Shown here one piece after another: positions 53,006-62,307 of a DNA stretch of 64,000 bases. Made by a program: the position numbers and the translations under genes. The notes under the pieces are model-generated. The model saw only the letters and a program-made list of their open reading frames with translations. It had not been told where the DNA came from and made no database searches. Every line of letters begins with the position of its first letter. Within the stretch, counting starts at the first letter, position 1. This DNA is from Halosimplex aquaticum (GTDB lineage: Archaea; Halobacteriota; Halobacteria; Halobacteriales; Haloarculaceae), in NCBI RefSeq assembly GCF_028747785.1, contig NZ_CP118158.1, positions 186,001 to 250,000 on the forward strand, in the 5' to 3' direction.

Positions 53006-53575
53006 TCATTGCTCGTCCGCGATGGCGTCGGGGCCGTCGGAGAGCAGGCGGCGGACGGTCGACTGGAACGCCTCCAGGCTGGCGTCGTTCTCGACGGTGA
53101 GGTCGGCCATCGCCATGGCCTCGCCCATGCCGAAGCCGAGTTCGCGCTCGTCGCGCTCCGCCATCGACTCGCCGCCCTCCTCGGCGGAGGCGTCGCGGCC
53201 GCGGAGGTCGAGGCGCTCGGCGCGCAGGTCCTCGGGGGCGTGGACCTCGACGAGGGTGAACTCCTCGCCGAAGGCCTCGACGAAGCGCTCGACTTCGACG
53301 TCCGAGCGGATGCCGTCGACGACGACGGTGTCGGCGTCGTCGAGGCGGTCTTCGATGAGCGGGAGCGACGCCTGGGCGATGGCGTCGGGGCCGTTCTCCT
53401 CGCGGAGGGTCCGCGCCATCTCGCCGTGGTGGGTCGCGGGGTCGAGCCCGCGGTCGCGGCAGGCCTGGCGGATCACGTCGCCCATCGTCACGACGGGGAC
53501 GCCCTCCTCGCGCGCGACGGCGGCGGCCTCGCTCTTCCCGCTGCCGGGCAGTCCGACGATCCCGATGACTGTCAT
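53006..53575 (-). CDS. UPF0200-family nucleotide kinase (dephospho-CoA-kinase-like)
   Basis: 189 aa from ATG 53575. P-loop GLPGSGKSE at residues 8-16, VVTMGDVIR, VVVDGIRSDVEVE and a lid region with DLRGRDASAEEGG. P-loop kinase fold; substrate unproven. Translationally close to UPF0201. Confidence 0.88.
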   Translation of the reverse strand: MTVIGIVGLPGSGKSEAAAVAREEGVPVVTMGDVIRQACRDRGLDPATHHGEMARTLREENGPDAIAQASLPLIEDRLDDADTVVVDGIRSDVEVERFVEAFGEEFTLVEVHAPEDLRAERLDLRGRDASAEEGGESMAERDERELGFGMGEAMAMADLTVENDASLEAFQSTVRRLLSDGPDAIADEQ

Positions 53576-53694
53576 CGACGGTCCTACTGCCACGCCGCGC
53601 ATAAGGACTGCGTTGTCGCTTCTCGCGCGACTACTTAAAGAGACGGGCGTACTCGGCCCAACAGCATTGTCGGTCGGGCGCGTAGACACAGGTG

Positions 53695-55134
53695 ATGGCA
53701 ACGCACGACGCGTCGACGGAGCGGTCCGAGGCATCGACGGCGGAGGCGCTGCGCCAGTCGACGCCGGGCGACCGGCCGCCGGGTCCGGACGGCCTGCCGC
53801 TGGCCGGGAACACCGTCGAGTTCCTCCGGGACCCGCTGGCGTTCTACGACCGCTGTCGCGCCCTCGACGACGACGTGGTCAGCTACCGGGTCGCCTGGAG
53901 CGACGGCTACATGTTCACCCACCCCGACGACATCGAGCGCGTGCTGGTCACCGACGACGCCGACTTCCGCCGGGCGTCGGTCATCCGGAACTCGCTCGGG
54001 CAGATCGCCGACGGCGGCCTCTTCCTCATGGAGGGCGAGGCCTGGCAGGCCCACCGGAGCGCGCTCCAGCCCTCGTTCTACCGCGAGCGCATCGAGACCT
54101 ACGCCGACATGATGGCCCGCTTCGCGGACGAACGCGCCGACGAGTGGGAGGGCCGCGACACCGTCACCGTGAGCGAGGAGATGCGGACGCTCACGCTCGA
54201 GATCCTCGCGAAGACGCTGCTGGACGTGGACGTCCGCGGTCGGGAGTCGGCCATCCGCGACGCCGCGGCGGCCATCTCCGACCGGTTCGACGTCGGATCG
54301 GTGTCGTCGCTGCTCCCGCTGTGGGTGCCCACGCCGGCAAATCGCCGCTGTCGCCGCGCAGTCAAGGAGTTCGACGACGCCATCGCCGACATCGTCACCG
54401 ACCGCCGCGCCAGCGAGGGGGAGTTCGACGACCTGCTGTCGATCCTGCTCGACCTCGACGTCAACGGCGAGGGCCTCGACGAGTCCGAGATCCGCGACCA
54501 CCTCTTCACCTTCCTGTTCGCCGGCCACGAGACGACGGCGCTCACACTCTCCTACGCCGTCTTCCTGCTCGCGACCCACCCCGAGAAGCAGGCCCGTCTG
54601 CACGAGGAACTCGACGACGTGCTCGGCGACGGGTCGGCGGGGAGCGCGGCGGACGGCCCGCGCCCGACCGCCGCGGACCTGTTCGACGTGGAGTACCTCG
54701 ACCGCGTCGTCGACGAGGCGCTGCGGCTGTACCCGCCGGCGTACACCGTCTTCCGCGAGCCCACGCGCGACGTGGAGATCGGCGGATACGAGATCCCCGC
54801 GGGCTCGACCATCTCGATGCCCCAGTGGGTCGTCCACCGCGACGAGCGGTGGTACGACGACCCCGACGCCTTCCGCCCGGAGCGCTGGACCGACGACTTC
54901 CGCGACGACTTGCCCGAGTACGCCTACTTCCCGTTCGGCGGCGGCCCGCGCCACTGCATCGGGATGCGCTTCGCACTCATGGAGACGAAGCTCGTGCTGG
55001 CGACCCTCGCCCAGCGGTTCGCGTTCGAACCCGTCACCGAACCGCCGCTCGACCTGTCCATGCAGATAACGCTTCAACCCGACGATCCCATCGAGGTCGG
55101 GGTTCAGGAGCGGTCGGGAGCGCCGCCTGTCTGA
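53695..55134 (+). CDS. Cytochrome P450
   Basis: 479 aa from ATG 53695 (a GTG one codon earlier is the alternative). I-helix FAGHETTAL, K-helix ExxR in DEALRLYPP, haem-binding FPFGGGPRHCIGMRFA with axial Cys at residue 421. Resembles the soluble CYP groups of bacteria and haloarchaea (CYP174-like in size). Monooxygenase; substrate unknown, and no ferredoxin is adjacent. Confidence 0.92.
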   Translation: MATHDASTERSEASTAEALRQSTPGDRPPGPDGLPLAGNTVEFLRDPLAFYDRCRALDDDVVSYRVAWSDGYMFTHPDDIERVLVTDDADFRRASVIRNSLGQIADGGLFLMEGEAWQAHRSALQPSFYRERIETYADMMARFADERADEWEGRDTVTVSEEMRTLTLEILAKTLLDVDVRGRESAIRDAAAAISDRFDVGSVSSLLPLWVPTPANRRCRRAVKEFDDAIADIVTDRRASEGEFDDLLSILLDLDVNGEGLDESEIRDHLFTFLFAGHETTALTLSYAVFLLATHPEKQARLHEELDDVLGDGSAGSAADGPRPTAADLFDVEYLDRVVDEALRLYPPAYTVFREPTRDVEIGGYEIPAGSTISMPQWVVHRDERWYDDPDAFRPERWTDDFRDDLPEYAYFPFGGGPRHCIGMRFALMETKLVLATLAQRFAFEPVTEPPLDLSMQITLQPDDPIEVGVQERSGAPPV

Positions 55135-55185
55135 CTCCTGAAATTCCCTCGAAAAGTGTTTGAGTCGTCGGTGACAAGACTGGGT

Positions 55186-55749
55186 ATGCTCCGGTATCTG
55201 GGGTTGCTGTTGCTGATCCCGCTGTTGGACTCGCTGTTTCTCGTCTTCGTGGCGACCCAGATCGGCGCGCCCCTGACGGTCCTCCTCGTCGTGCTGACCG
55301 CTCTCCTGGGACTGTTGCTCGTCCGCGCCGAGAGTCGCCACACCATCGGAAAGATACAGCGAAAGCTCGCCGCGGGCGAACTCCCGACGGACGAACTGCT
55401 CGACGGCGCGTTCCTGCTGGTGGCCGGTGCGCTGACGATCACGCCAGGCCTCGTCACGGACGTGATCGGCATCCTGCTCGTCGTGCCGTTCACCCGCGCG
55501 CCCATCCGCTGGGCCGTCCGCGAGAAGGTCATCGTCCCCTACATGGACAAGAAAAGCGGCGGATTCGCCACCGGCAACGTCTACATCGGCGGGTTCCCGT
55601 TTGGCCAGGCCGGCCAGGGCCCCGGTGCGGGCGGTCCGGGCGCGGGCGGTCCCGGCCCCGGACAGTCCGGCGACGCCTACGACCTGGACGACGACGCGTA
55701 CGATATCGACTTCGACGACGACAGCGACCGCCGGCGCGGCGTCGAGTGA
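55186..55749 (+). CDS. fxsA: FxsA family membrane protein
   Basis: 187 aa from ATG 55186 (MLRYLGLLLLIPLLDSLFLV). Core FxsA: helices 1-2, then DELLDGAFLLVAGALTITPGLVTD, helix 3, followed by a Gly/Pro-rich linker and an Asp-rich tail (about residues 145-187), a haloarchaeal extension. FxsA is known as a suppressor of F exclusion of phage T7 in E. coli; function otherwise unclear. Confidence 0.88.
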   Translation: MLRYLGLLLLIPLLDSLFLVFVATQIGAPLTVLLVVLTALLGLLLVRAESRHTIGKIQRKLAAGELPTDELLDGAFLLVAGALTITPGLVTDVIGILLVVPFTRAPIRWAVREKVIVPYMDKKSGGFATGNVYIGGFPFGQAGQGPGAGGPGAGGPGPGQSGDAYDLDDDAYDIDFDDDSDRRRGVE

Positions 55750-55873
55750 CGGCCCGGTCGCTCTACTGACAGGTATCCCCTGTGGGATGGTACCACAGAA
55801 CCGCCGTACGGCGTTGGAATCGCGCCCAAAGGGTAACTGTTAAAGTGCCCCGTCCAAAAGCAACTGATGCCGA

Positions 55874-55947
55874 GGGCCAATAGCTCAGTTAGGTTGAGCG
55901 CTCGGCTGATAACCGGGAGGTCCGCGGTTCAAATCCGCGTTGGCCCA
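55874..55947 (+). tRNA. tRNA-Ile (anticodon GAT)
   Basis: Complete cloverleaf: acceptor GGGCCAA/TTGGCCC with discriminator A, D-arm GCTC...GAGC, anticodon stem CTCGG/CCGGG with loop CTGATAA (anticodon GAT), T-arm CGCGG TTCAAAT CCGCG. No intron, no encoded CCA. A TATA-like gttaaagt lies about 30 bases upstream. Its 3' end is the probable attachment site of the element that follows. Confidence 0.95.
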
Positions 55948-56119
55948 CTTCCTTAACTGGCGATTACTGTACGAGAGAGACTTGTCCGTACAGTCCTCGT
56001 ACTACCGGAGATTCCCGTTTTCGCGGATTCGCGCTCGGGGCCGGAAACGATAATACGAACAGGTCTCTTCCCGCGCACCCGCCACGTCCAGGGGCGTCAT
56101 TAGCCGGAGGTGGTGCGGC

Positions 56120-56356
56120 GTGAGCCGCTCACACCCCGACGCGGACGGCCGTGAGGTGCCTGAGACGGCCGTTCGGAACCGCTCGCAGTATGCGGACACG
56201 CTCCACCGCCCGGACCCGAACAGTGACGAGCCGCAGCCGGCGTGCGTCGAGGCGGACTACCGCGGGGACGCAGACTTCACGGACGTTCCGGTAGCGGCGT
56301 ACCCGCACTACAAGCTCTGCGAGAATCCGGAGTGTTTCGGGAGTGAGTGGTGGTGA
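56120..56356 (+). CDS. Small element-encoded protein
   Basis: 78 aa, GTG start with GGAGG (56105-56109) at good spacing. C-terminal CVEADYRG and LCENPECFG suggest a small zinc knuckle. First gene of an operon of five overlapping genes in the tRNA-Ile element; its stop overlaps the GTG of the next gene. Such proteins recur in haloarchaeal integrated elements without assigned function. Confidence 0.55.
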   Translation: MSRSHPDADGREVPETAVRNRSQYADTLHRPDPNSDEPQPACVEADYRGDADFTDVPVAAYPHYKLCENPECFGSEWW

Positions 56357-56553
56357 GGTACCAGTCGTCCCTTTTCGAGTACGAGGAGGATCTGTCGGCC
56401 CTGTCGGATGCACAGCGGGAGGTGTACGAGGCGGTTGAGCAGGACGGCTACGGGATGCGGGAGTATGCCCGCAAGACCGGCCGTTCGGCCGGTACTGTGG
56501 GCAATCTACTCCGTCGCGCTCGGCGCCGTCTCGACGGGGGTGAGAGCGCGTGA
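56347..56553 (+). CDS. Small helix-turn-helix protein
   Basis: 68 aa, GTG start. Residues 20-62 (SDAQREVYEAVEQDGYGMR, then EYARKTGRSAGTVGNLLRRA) form a sigma-region-4/LuxR-like HTH. Probably the element's own transcriptional regulator. Overlaps the genes before and after. Confidence 0.65.
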   Translation: MVVRYQSSLFEYEEDLSALSDAQREVYEAVEQDGYGMREYARKTGRSAGTVGNLLRRARRRLDGGESA

Positions 56554-57419
56554 CCGACGACCGAGATCGGGCGCGTACCTCTCAGGAGTTTTGGGCCGGC
56601 GCGGCCAGCGGGTCGTCGCGCAAGATGCTGGCGCGCGCCCAGCGCTGGCTGGAGGGGCCGCGGCCGTCGCGGATCATGGTCAACTATCAGACCATGCTGA
56701 ACGGGCGGGACTCCCGCTGGCGGGATTACGACCTGTTCATCGACCCCGGCGCCTACTCGATGTTCGCCCCGCCCGAGAACGGCGGCCAGGGACTGGCGGA
56801 GTACCCAGAGTCGACGGAGTTGTATCTCCAGGCTATCGGGGCACTCCAGCCCGCGAAGTACGCCTGGCGCGACTACGTTTGCGAAGACGATGTACGAGAG
56901 TTCCACGACTGGACTGTCAAAGAACAGCAACAGCGGACGTTAGAGGCGCACATTGAGTGCGCGAAGCTTCACGACATACTCGATATCAGCGCCGAACCCG
57001 TCGCTGTGGTCCAGGGCTGGGAGCCGGAAGACTACCAATGGCACGCTCAGCAACTCCGCGATCACGATCTGGTGACCGACCGGGTTGGTATCGGGACGAT
57101 GTGCGGCCGGGATGATGTGGAGGTCTGCGAGGAGATCGTCGCCGCCGTTCGCGAGGTGCTTCCCGAGGCTGAATTACACGCCTTCGGTCTGGACAAACGG
57201 TGTTACGACAGCGAGTTCATCATCGGCGAGATCACCTCGACGGACTCGCTGGCGTACTGCTACCGCTACGAGCGACCTGCGGGGTGGTCCCGGTGGGAGT
57301 ATATCTTCAAGCTCTACCTGGACCACCGCGCCGCCTGGGACGACGCCGTCGGTGGTACCGAGTATCAGTCCCGTGAGAACCGAGATCGTGGCCAGTCCTC
57401 ACTGGAGGGGTTCGCGTGA
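56550..57419 (+). CDS. DpdA-like (TGT-superfamily) deazaguanine DNA-modification protein
   Basis: 289 aa, GTG start overlapping the previous stop. Features of the tRNA-guanine-transglycosylase-like DpdA family: FIDPGAYS (D65 is the candidate nucleophile, equivalent to DSGAF), WRDYVCE, a beta strand plus VVQGWEPEDY, VGIGTMCGR and LHAFGLDK near the barrel end. In known systems DpdA swaps guanine in DNA for a 7-deazaguanine base, which hides viral or element DNA from restriction. No precursor-synthesis genes are in the window. The family call rests on motif order; the role is inferred. Confidence 0.7.
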   Translation: MTDDRDRARTSQEFWAGAASGSSRKMLARAQRWLEGPRPSRIMVNYQTMLNGRDSRWRDYDLFIDPGAYSMFAPPENGGQGLAEYPESTELYLQAIGALQPAKYAWRDYVCEDDVREFHDWTVKEQQQRTLEAHIECAKLHDILDISAEPVAVVQGWEPEDYQWHAQQLRDHDLVTDRVGIGTMCGRDDVEVCEEIVAAVREVLPEAELHAFGLDKRCYDSEFIIGEITSTDSLAYCYRYERPAGWSRWEYIFKLYLDHRAAWDDAVGGTEYQSRENRDRGQSSLEGFA

Positions 57420-57559
57420 GCGAGTTCGTCCGCGCCTCTCTCCTCTACGACGTGGAGACGGGCGAACGCGTTCGTTGGGACTGGAGTGGTCAGCAATCGG
57501 TCGCAGAAAGCGAGGCGCGAGTCCAGCGCGCCGTCGCTGAGGCCGAACAGGAGGGGTGA
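57416..57559 (+). CDS. 47-aa element protein
   Basis: GTG start overlapping the DpdA-like stop, and its own stop overlaps the GTG of the next gene. Begins VSEFVRASLLYDVETGERV, ends in a helical Glu/Ala-rich tail. The double overlap makes it likely to be translated. Unknown function. Confidence 0.5.
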   Translation: MSEFVRASLLYDVETGERVRWDWSGQQSVAESEARVQRAVAEAEQEG

Positions 57560-59202
57560 AAGTGCGCGCGATAGAGCCCGCCTGGCACGAGTACGCGGCG
57601 AATCTCCTGTTCGTCGAAGACGGCCTGATGCCGTACTTCGCGGCGGATTCGCAGGTCAAAGCGGGTGGCGGTAGCCAACAGGCCCGCTTTGAACTTGCCG
57701 GCGAATCATGGAACGTGAAGCTGTACTATCAAGATTCCGGCATCGTCCACCCCGGCCCATCTACGCCCACGGGAACGGACTTCCGTCTGGACGAGATCCG
57801 CGAGTTCCGGCTGCACGTCGCCCGTGCATCCGACGAGGACCCGGTGGGTGAGCAGAGCTTCAACGCCCACATCGCCCCCCGCTGGCAGGGGATGCAAGTC
57901 GAGAGCGACGACGGGCAACGCTTCGAGATGGACGTACCCGAGGAGATGGACGAAGGGATCAACGTTCGCATCCAGGGGAGCAACATCAACGCGCTCCGCT
58001 ACTCGACGTTGCTCAAGCGGGCCGCGGAGGCGGTCGGTATCTCGATGGGGTACTTCGAGAACCCGCTGGAGTTCAGCAACACACAGGACGCCGAGCGGTA
58101 CGTCCGGGTTCACAAGAACGAGAGCGGACCCGTCCACGCTCGGGATGGCCCGGTTGCGACGATGGGGCACCTACTCGAAGACGACCGCACGGGCTACCGG
58201 AAGGTCGTGCAAAACGACGACGACGAACACGGCCGGAACCTACCGGGCTACTATCACACGGTTACGCTGGGTCCTCAACGCGTCCGAGAGGCGTTCCCTT
58301 CGCACGAGCTACCCGTGGAGGTCAAACACTACTACTCCCGCGAGGCACTTGCGAGGGACCCGGACGACCCGCTTGCACATCCGAAGGTGGGCGTCTCCTA
58401 TCAAGTGAGTCGCTGGGACGACACCCTCGGCGCTGACCAGGAGGCGCTCGCCCAGCTGCAACGCGAGTTGGACCGAGTACTCCACGCGGTGCTGATTGAC
58501 GCTGGCCTGGACGTAGCGCCCGACCACGGGAGCGGTCCGTTCGTCGAGGATGCCTACTTCGACGCGGAGGTATCGGACGGCTTCGAGGAACCGCCGACGC
58601 TGGACATGGCGCACATCCACCACGAGCAAGAGAGCGTCGTTCTCAAGCACGTCAAAGACGGCCTCTCGCCCGTTGAGTGGGAATCGCTGGAAGTCCTCGT
58701 AACGGACGGCGGGGAGGTAGCCCCCGCTGATATAGCGGAAGAGAAGGGCCGCCACGTCGATAGCGTCCGCGACGCGCTCCGGCGGATGGACGATCTCGTT
58801 CAGCGAGAGTACGGCAGTGTCTCTCTGCGGTCTACCTACGTCGCTGAACTGGTCCACGACGCCGTGCAGCGGGCCGAGGATGCGGTGAGGGACGCTGCGT
58901 CGGCGAGCGCGAAGGCCCTGGAGGCCGCGGAGCGCGGCCTGGATGAACGGACGAGCGCATTGCTGGCGTTCTGCGACCGGTACAATATCGACTATCGGGA
59001 CAAGGGCGATGCGCGGATGAAAATCCGGTTCGGGGAACTCGACCCCGACGCGGACCCCTCACCGGCGTTCCTGGCGAAGCGAGCGTTCGGTCTGTGGACG
59101 GACGCGAAACAGGATGCTGAGCGGTTCCGGTCAGCCTTGGTGAAATGGTCGCGGCCGGACGGCGAGCGGTGTAGAGTCGACGCCTGGAGGCTGCTGGCGT
59201 AG
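57556..59202 (+). CDS. Large element protein with C-terminal winged helix
   Basis: 548 aa, GTG start. The N-terminal 350 residues (KVRAIEPAWHEYAANLLF, PEEMDEGINVRIQGSNINAL) form an unrecognised alpha/beta region (I believe the haloarchaeal DUF7845 group). A winged helix follows at about 370-420 (VAPADIAEEKGRHVDSVRDALRR), then a helical tail. Seen in haloarchaeal plasmids and proviruses, so a replication or DNA-processing role in the element is plausible. Last gene of the operon. Confidence 0.6.
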   Translation: MKVRAIEPAWHEYAANLLFVEDGLMPYFAADSQVKAGGGSQQARFELAGESWNVKLYYQDSGIVHPGPSTPTGTDFRLDEIREFRLHVARASDEDPVGEQSFNAHIAPRWQGMQVESDDGQRFEMDVPEEMDEGINVRIQGSNINALRYSTLLKRAAEAVGISMGYFENPLEFSNTQDAERYVRVHKNESGPVHARDGPVATMGHLLEDDRTGYRKVVQNDDDEHGRNLPGYYHTVTLGPQRVREAFPSHELPVEVKHYYSREALARDPDDPLAHPKVGVSYQVSRWDDTLGADQEALAQLQRELDRVLHAVLIDAGLDVAPDHGSGPFVEDAYFDAEVSDGFEEPPTLDMAHIHHEQESVVLKHVKDGLSPVEWESLEVLVTDGGEVAPADIAEEKGRHVDSVRDALRRMDDLVQREYGSVSLRSTYVAELVHDAVQRAEDAVRDAASASAKALEAAERGLDERTSALLAFCDRYNIDYRDKGDARMKIRFGELDPDADPSPAFLAKRAFGLWTDAKQDAERFRSALVKWSRPDGERCRVDAWRLLA

Positions 59203-59514
59203 CGGTCGCCTGCCCGCGGGCTGGGAGCGTCCCGGTTCGCGGGTAGTGGCGACACTCTCGATTCCCCTATTTTCCGGGTATTTTCGGCGCTGTTGCGGGT
59301 TTCACCCCACGGTGAGGCAGGAGATCGAGGACGTCGAGCTGGGCGCGATGGGCTATGGGCGATGGGCTGGAGCCAACGCCCGAGCGGAAACGCGCCAGGG
59401 GCGGTCGCGTTTCCACTTAGGGGTGTGGCTAAGGCCACATCATCAAAATACACCCCACCGCATCTCAGCACGCCGAGTCGAAGCTTACCGTCTGAGGAGA
59501 TACTGAGTGAAGGG
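59203..59514. other. Spacer between the element operon and the split cyclase-like gene
   Basis: 312 bases without a coding frame that I trust; contains short gatgggct direct repeats (about 59348-59368). Holds the convergent transcript ends of the operon and the minus-strand gene. Confidence 0.35.
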
Positions 59515-59803
59515 CTATATTCCTGAGTCGATCTCGAAGCGAGAGACCTCAAAGAATCGAAGACTCCGCATCATGTGATTACTTTCGTACGGCGAGTACT
59601 GGTAGGTGTCCTTAGAATCGAACCAGTTGAAGTATTCATTTAGCATTTTCAGGATGTCCTGCCGATCTTGCATTGAGATTGGTTGGTCATTCCACCACTT
59701 GATTGTCTTAGGTGAATCGCCGCCTGTCTCGTGTTCATGAATGCTATACGGTGCCCCCTCCTCCGCCTGTAAGGCGCGAATAAGAGCGGGCCCGAATGGA
59801 GTA

Positions 59804-60858
59804 TAGTAGCCGTTAGAACTTTCCGCTCAGAGAGTGTTGCTGTGATCAATGGACCACCTCGACGAGATCTCCGTCGAAGACCTCCAAGACGCCCTCGACA
59901 ACGTCGAGGGAAACAAGCCGACACAACGGTTGTTAGCCGCAATTGCGTACAAAAACGGCGTAACGCAATCCGAACTTGCAGAGTGGCACGACACCGGTCG
60001 AAGAACGATCTACAGCTGGCTGATGCGATTTGATACGGACGAACCGCTTGAGCAAGCTGTGTCTGATGATCATCGATCCGGGAGAAAACGAAAACTCTCA
60101 GAATCACAGCAAGAAGAGTTCGAACAAGCCGTGCACGAACCGCCCGAAGAGGCCGGGATCGACGCGCCGGCGTGGACGCCGGCGCTCGTCCAGGAATTTC
60201 TCGAAGACGCCTACGATGTCGAGTACTCCTATCCGAGCTGCCGGCGGCTGTTGAAAGAAGCTGGATTGAGTTATCAAAAACCACGCCGCACAGCCGCCGA
60301 AGCTGAAGAATCCGACCAAGAAGAGTTCCACGACGAGATCAAAAAAAGCGAGCGGAGATGGACGCCAAAATAGTCTGTATCGATCAGACGAAGAAATCGG
60401 TGCAAGTCGAGCCGCGTGCCGCGTGGTTTCCGCGCGGCACGCGGCCGAGCGCCGAATTGTCCGGCCAACGCGACTGGACGTGTCTGCTCGGCGCAATCAC
60501 CGAAGACGGTGACTGTTTTTTCTCACGGTTCACCGAGTACGTCACCGCCGATCATGCAAAACATTTCATTCTCGCGTTATGCGAAGAATTCGAAGAAGAC
60601 TTGATCGTCGTATTAGATGGTGCGCCGTACTTCCAGGCGTCGGCCGTCACGGACCTAGCGGCCCGTGACGACCTCGCCTTCGTCACGTTACCGGCGTATT
60701 CGCCGGAACTCAACCCTGTCGAAGAGTGCTGGCGACAACTCCAAAACGCTCTCAGCAACCGGTTCTTCGACTCGCTTGAGCAACTGACCACCGCGATCGA
60801 TACTGCTCTCGACCAACTGTCGCTTCCAAAGGTGAGCAATTATTTCTAACGTCCACTA
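59804..60858 (+). mobile_element. IS630-family element, 1,055 bp
   Basis: Ends TAGTAGCCGTTAGAA (59804-59818) and the complement of TAGTGGACGTTAGAA (60844-60858), 13 of 15 matching. Flanked by TA (59802-59803 and 60859-60860), the usual IS630/Tc1-mariner target duplication. The excised junction restores the host reading frame exactly, which fixes the ends. Confidence 0.88.
59849..60849 (+). CDS. IS630 transposase, two ORFs joined by -1 frameshift
   Basis: OrfA (59849-60373, 174 aa) carries an HTH (KNGVTQSELAEWHDTGRRTI) and linker. OrfB (open through 60849) holds the DDE core: Asp in VCIDQTKKSV, Asp in VVLDGAPYFQ, Glu in SPELNPVEECW. An A7 run (60341-60347) in the overlap is a classic -1 slip site and would fuse the frames as EIKKKRAEMDAKIVC. 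The complete structure suggests a functional element. Confidence 0.85.
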
Positions 60859-61340
60859 TATTCTCTATCCCATCAGGGATTGGATTTCCATTTCGATTTT
60901 TCTCATCATATCCATCCATATCGATTTGGTATACGTCTCCGGTGCCGATACCCGCACGAATCAATCTATGGAGCCAAATGTCCCAGTCGCCTTTGTATCG
61001 GTGAATATTGAATTTCACATAATGGCTGAATAAGGAACCCAGGAACTCGTAGAGATAATCCTTGTCGTCCGTCATTATTATCACACCGTCGCCGATTGTA
61101 AACGTCTCAGCACGGTCAAAGTCGAGAAATCTAGATATCACTGCTAAGAGTTCTCCGCGATACACCGCTGGCATTTTCTGGTCGTTACTTAGTGAATCGA
61201 GAATCCCCATCAAATCGATCCAGGCTACGTGTTTCTGCCCCAGGTCATCGAGACATTGCTCGTAGAAAAACTGGTCCTGTTCTAACTCGGCCAGATCGTC
61301 TAAGTCTTCGGTCATCAAGAGGGATTGACAGACTCATGCC

Positions 61341-61350
61341 ATATAAATAG
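61341..61350 (-). promoter_or_regulatory. TATA box of the cyclase-like gene
   Basis: Minus-strand TATTTATATG-like sequence centred about 30 bases before ATG 61315, consistent with a leaderless transcript. Confidence 0.55.
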
Positions 61351-61860
61351 CTAGTAGTATTCGATTCCAGGCCATTCGCGCGTCTTATATATACACTCCG
61401 CCGGCCGCTCTCACAGCGCGGCCCACGGCGTGCGTCGCTCGCCATCGAGGCGAGCGGGCGCGATGGGCTGTATAGTATAGGGGGGTGGGTTTCGGTTTCC
61501 AATTTACATCCCGCCGCAGTCGGGCGATTTGGAGAGGCGCGCTGTAAAGCAGTCAAGCGACTATCTGAGTAACTTTATGCAGATCTCGTTCGATTCACCC
61601 GATACCAGGGCTCTGTCGGGTGAAGCACAAGGTTTCACTGTCGATGAATCCGAGCGAATAGAGTGCAGTAGAATCGAGTATTGTTCAGTACAGGCGATCA
61701 ACTCTCCGAACTCGAAGGTCGTTCCACCGAGGCTTCGGCAGTCTCCGTCCCCGCCCGAATCGGAATCGAGTCCAAAACGAGAAGCACGGCCACGCAATAT
61801 GAAGGCTTGAAACGTTCTCTCCACCACAACATTTACTTCGCTGACACGAGGTGCTACGGT
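61351..61860. other. Intergenic stretch with no convincing gene
   Basis: About 500 bases between two divergent promoters. Short frames exist on both strands but none has family signs. Contains a GC-rich segment (61395-61460) unlike the AT-rich flanks. Confidence 0.35.
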
Positions 61861-62184
61861 ATGGGGGAACGAGGACAGCGGGTCCGTTCAGTGACTTCGA
61901 GTGCGGCCCAGTGGCTGCTACGCAGAGCGCTATTGCTCGCTGTCGTCGCCGCGATACTGCTCGCTCTCATCGGCGGCTTCGTGGTCGTGCTGTTCGCTAT
62001 CGACTGGTTCGCCGTGAACGCCCTCGGCGGACAAGGCGGACGGGACTACTGGGTTGTCGATCTCCTGACCGTAGTCAGCGTCCCCGTGTACCTGTTCGTC
62101 GTTTTCAGGTTGTTCTCCGGGGAGTACCCGAGTCCAGGCGGGAGAGCGGGCAAGTACGTAGATTTGGGCGACGACCTGCTGTAA
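61861..62184 (+). CDS. Two-TM membrane protein
   Basis: 107 aa from ATG 61861 (MGERGQRVRSVTSSAAQW); an upstream in-frame start at 61681 is rejected because the added part is not coding-like. Helices at about residues 22-52 and 65-88, hydrophilic ends. Unknown family. Divergent from the cyclase-like gene; a membrane effector role is only a thought. Confidence 0.5.
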   Translation: MGERGQRVRSVTSSAAQWLLRRALLLAVVAAILLALIGGFVVVLFAIDWFAVNALGGQGGRDYWVVDLLTVVSVPVYLFVVFRLFSGEYPSPGGRAGKYVDLGDDLL

Positions 62185-62307
62185 CTCGGATCCGCGTCGA
62201 TCGCGGCGATTGTACGGTACCCTCGCTGCTGTTCAGTTCGCATCTGTACTGAACAGGTGTTCCACGAAGGAATGTGAGGAAAGAAACCGAACCGATTGAG
62301 GAATTAG

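Larger units (their letters stand above)
59515..61315 (-). pseudogene. Nucleotide-cyclase-like protein gene split by an IS630 element
   Basis: Minus strand: ATG 61315 to the IS at 60859, and from 59803 to TAG 59515. Removing the IS and one TA restores a continuous 247-codon frame (GIEN-TPFGPALIRALQAEE). Motifs resemble class III adenylate/guanylate-cyclase folds: VAWIDLMG with Asp34, TIGDGVIIM with Asp76 (the two metal-binding Asp), LIRAGIGTGDVY, and FGPALIRALQAEEGAPYS. Such solitary cyclase-like proteins include Pycsar-type defence cyclases. As it stands the gene is inactive unless the IS excises. Clear TATA box upstream. Confidence 0.65.
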
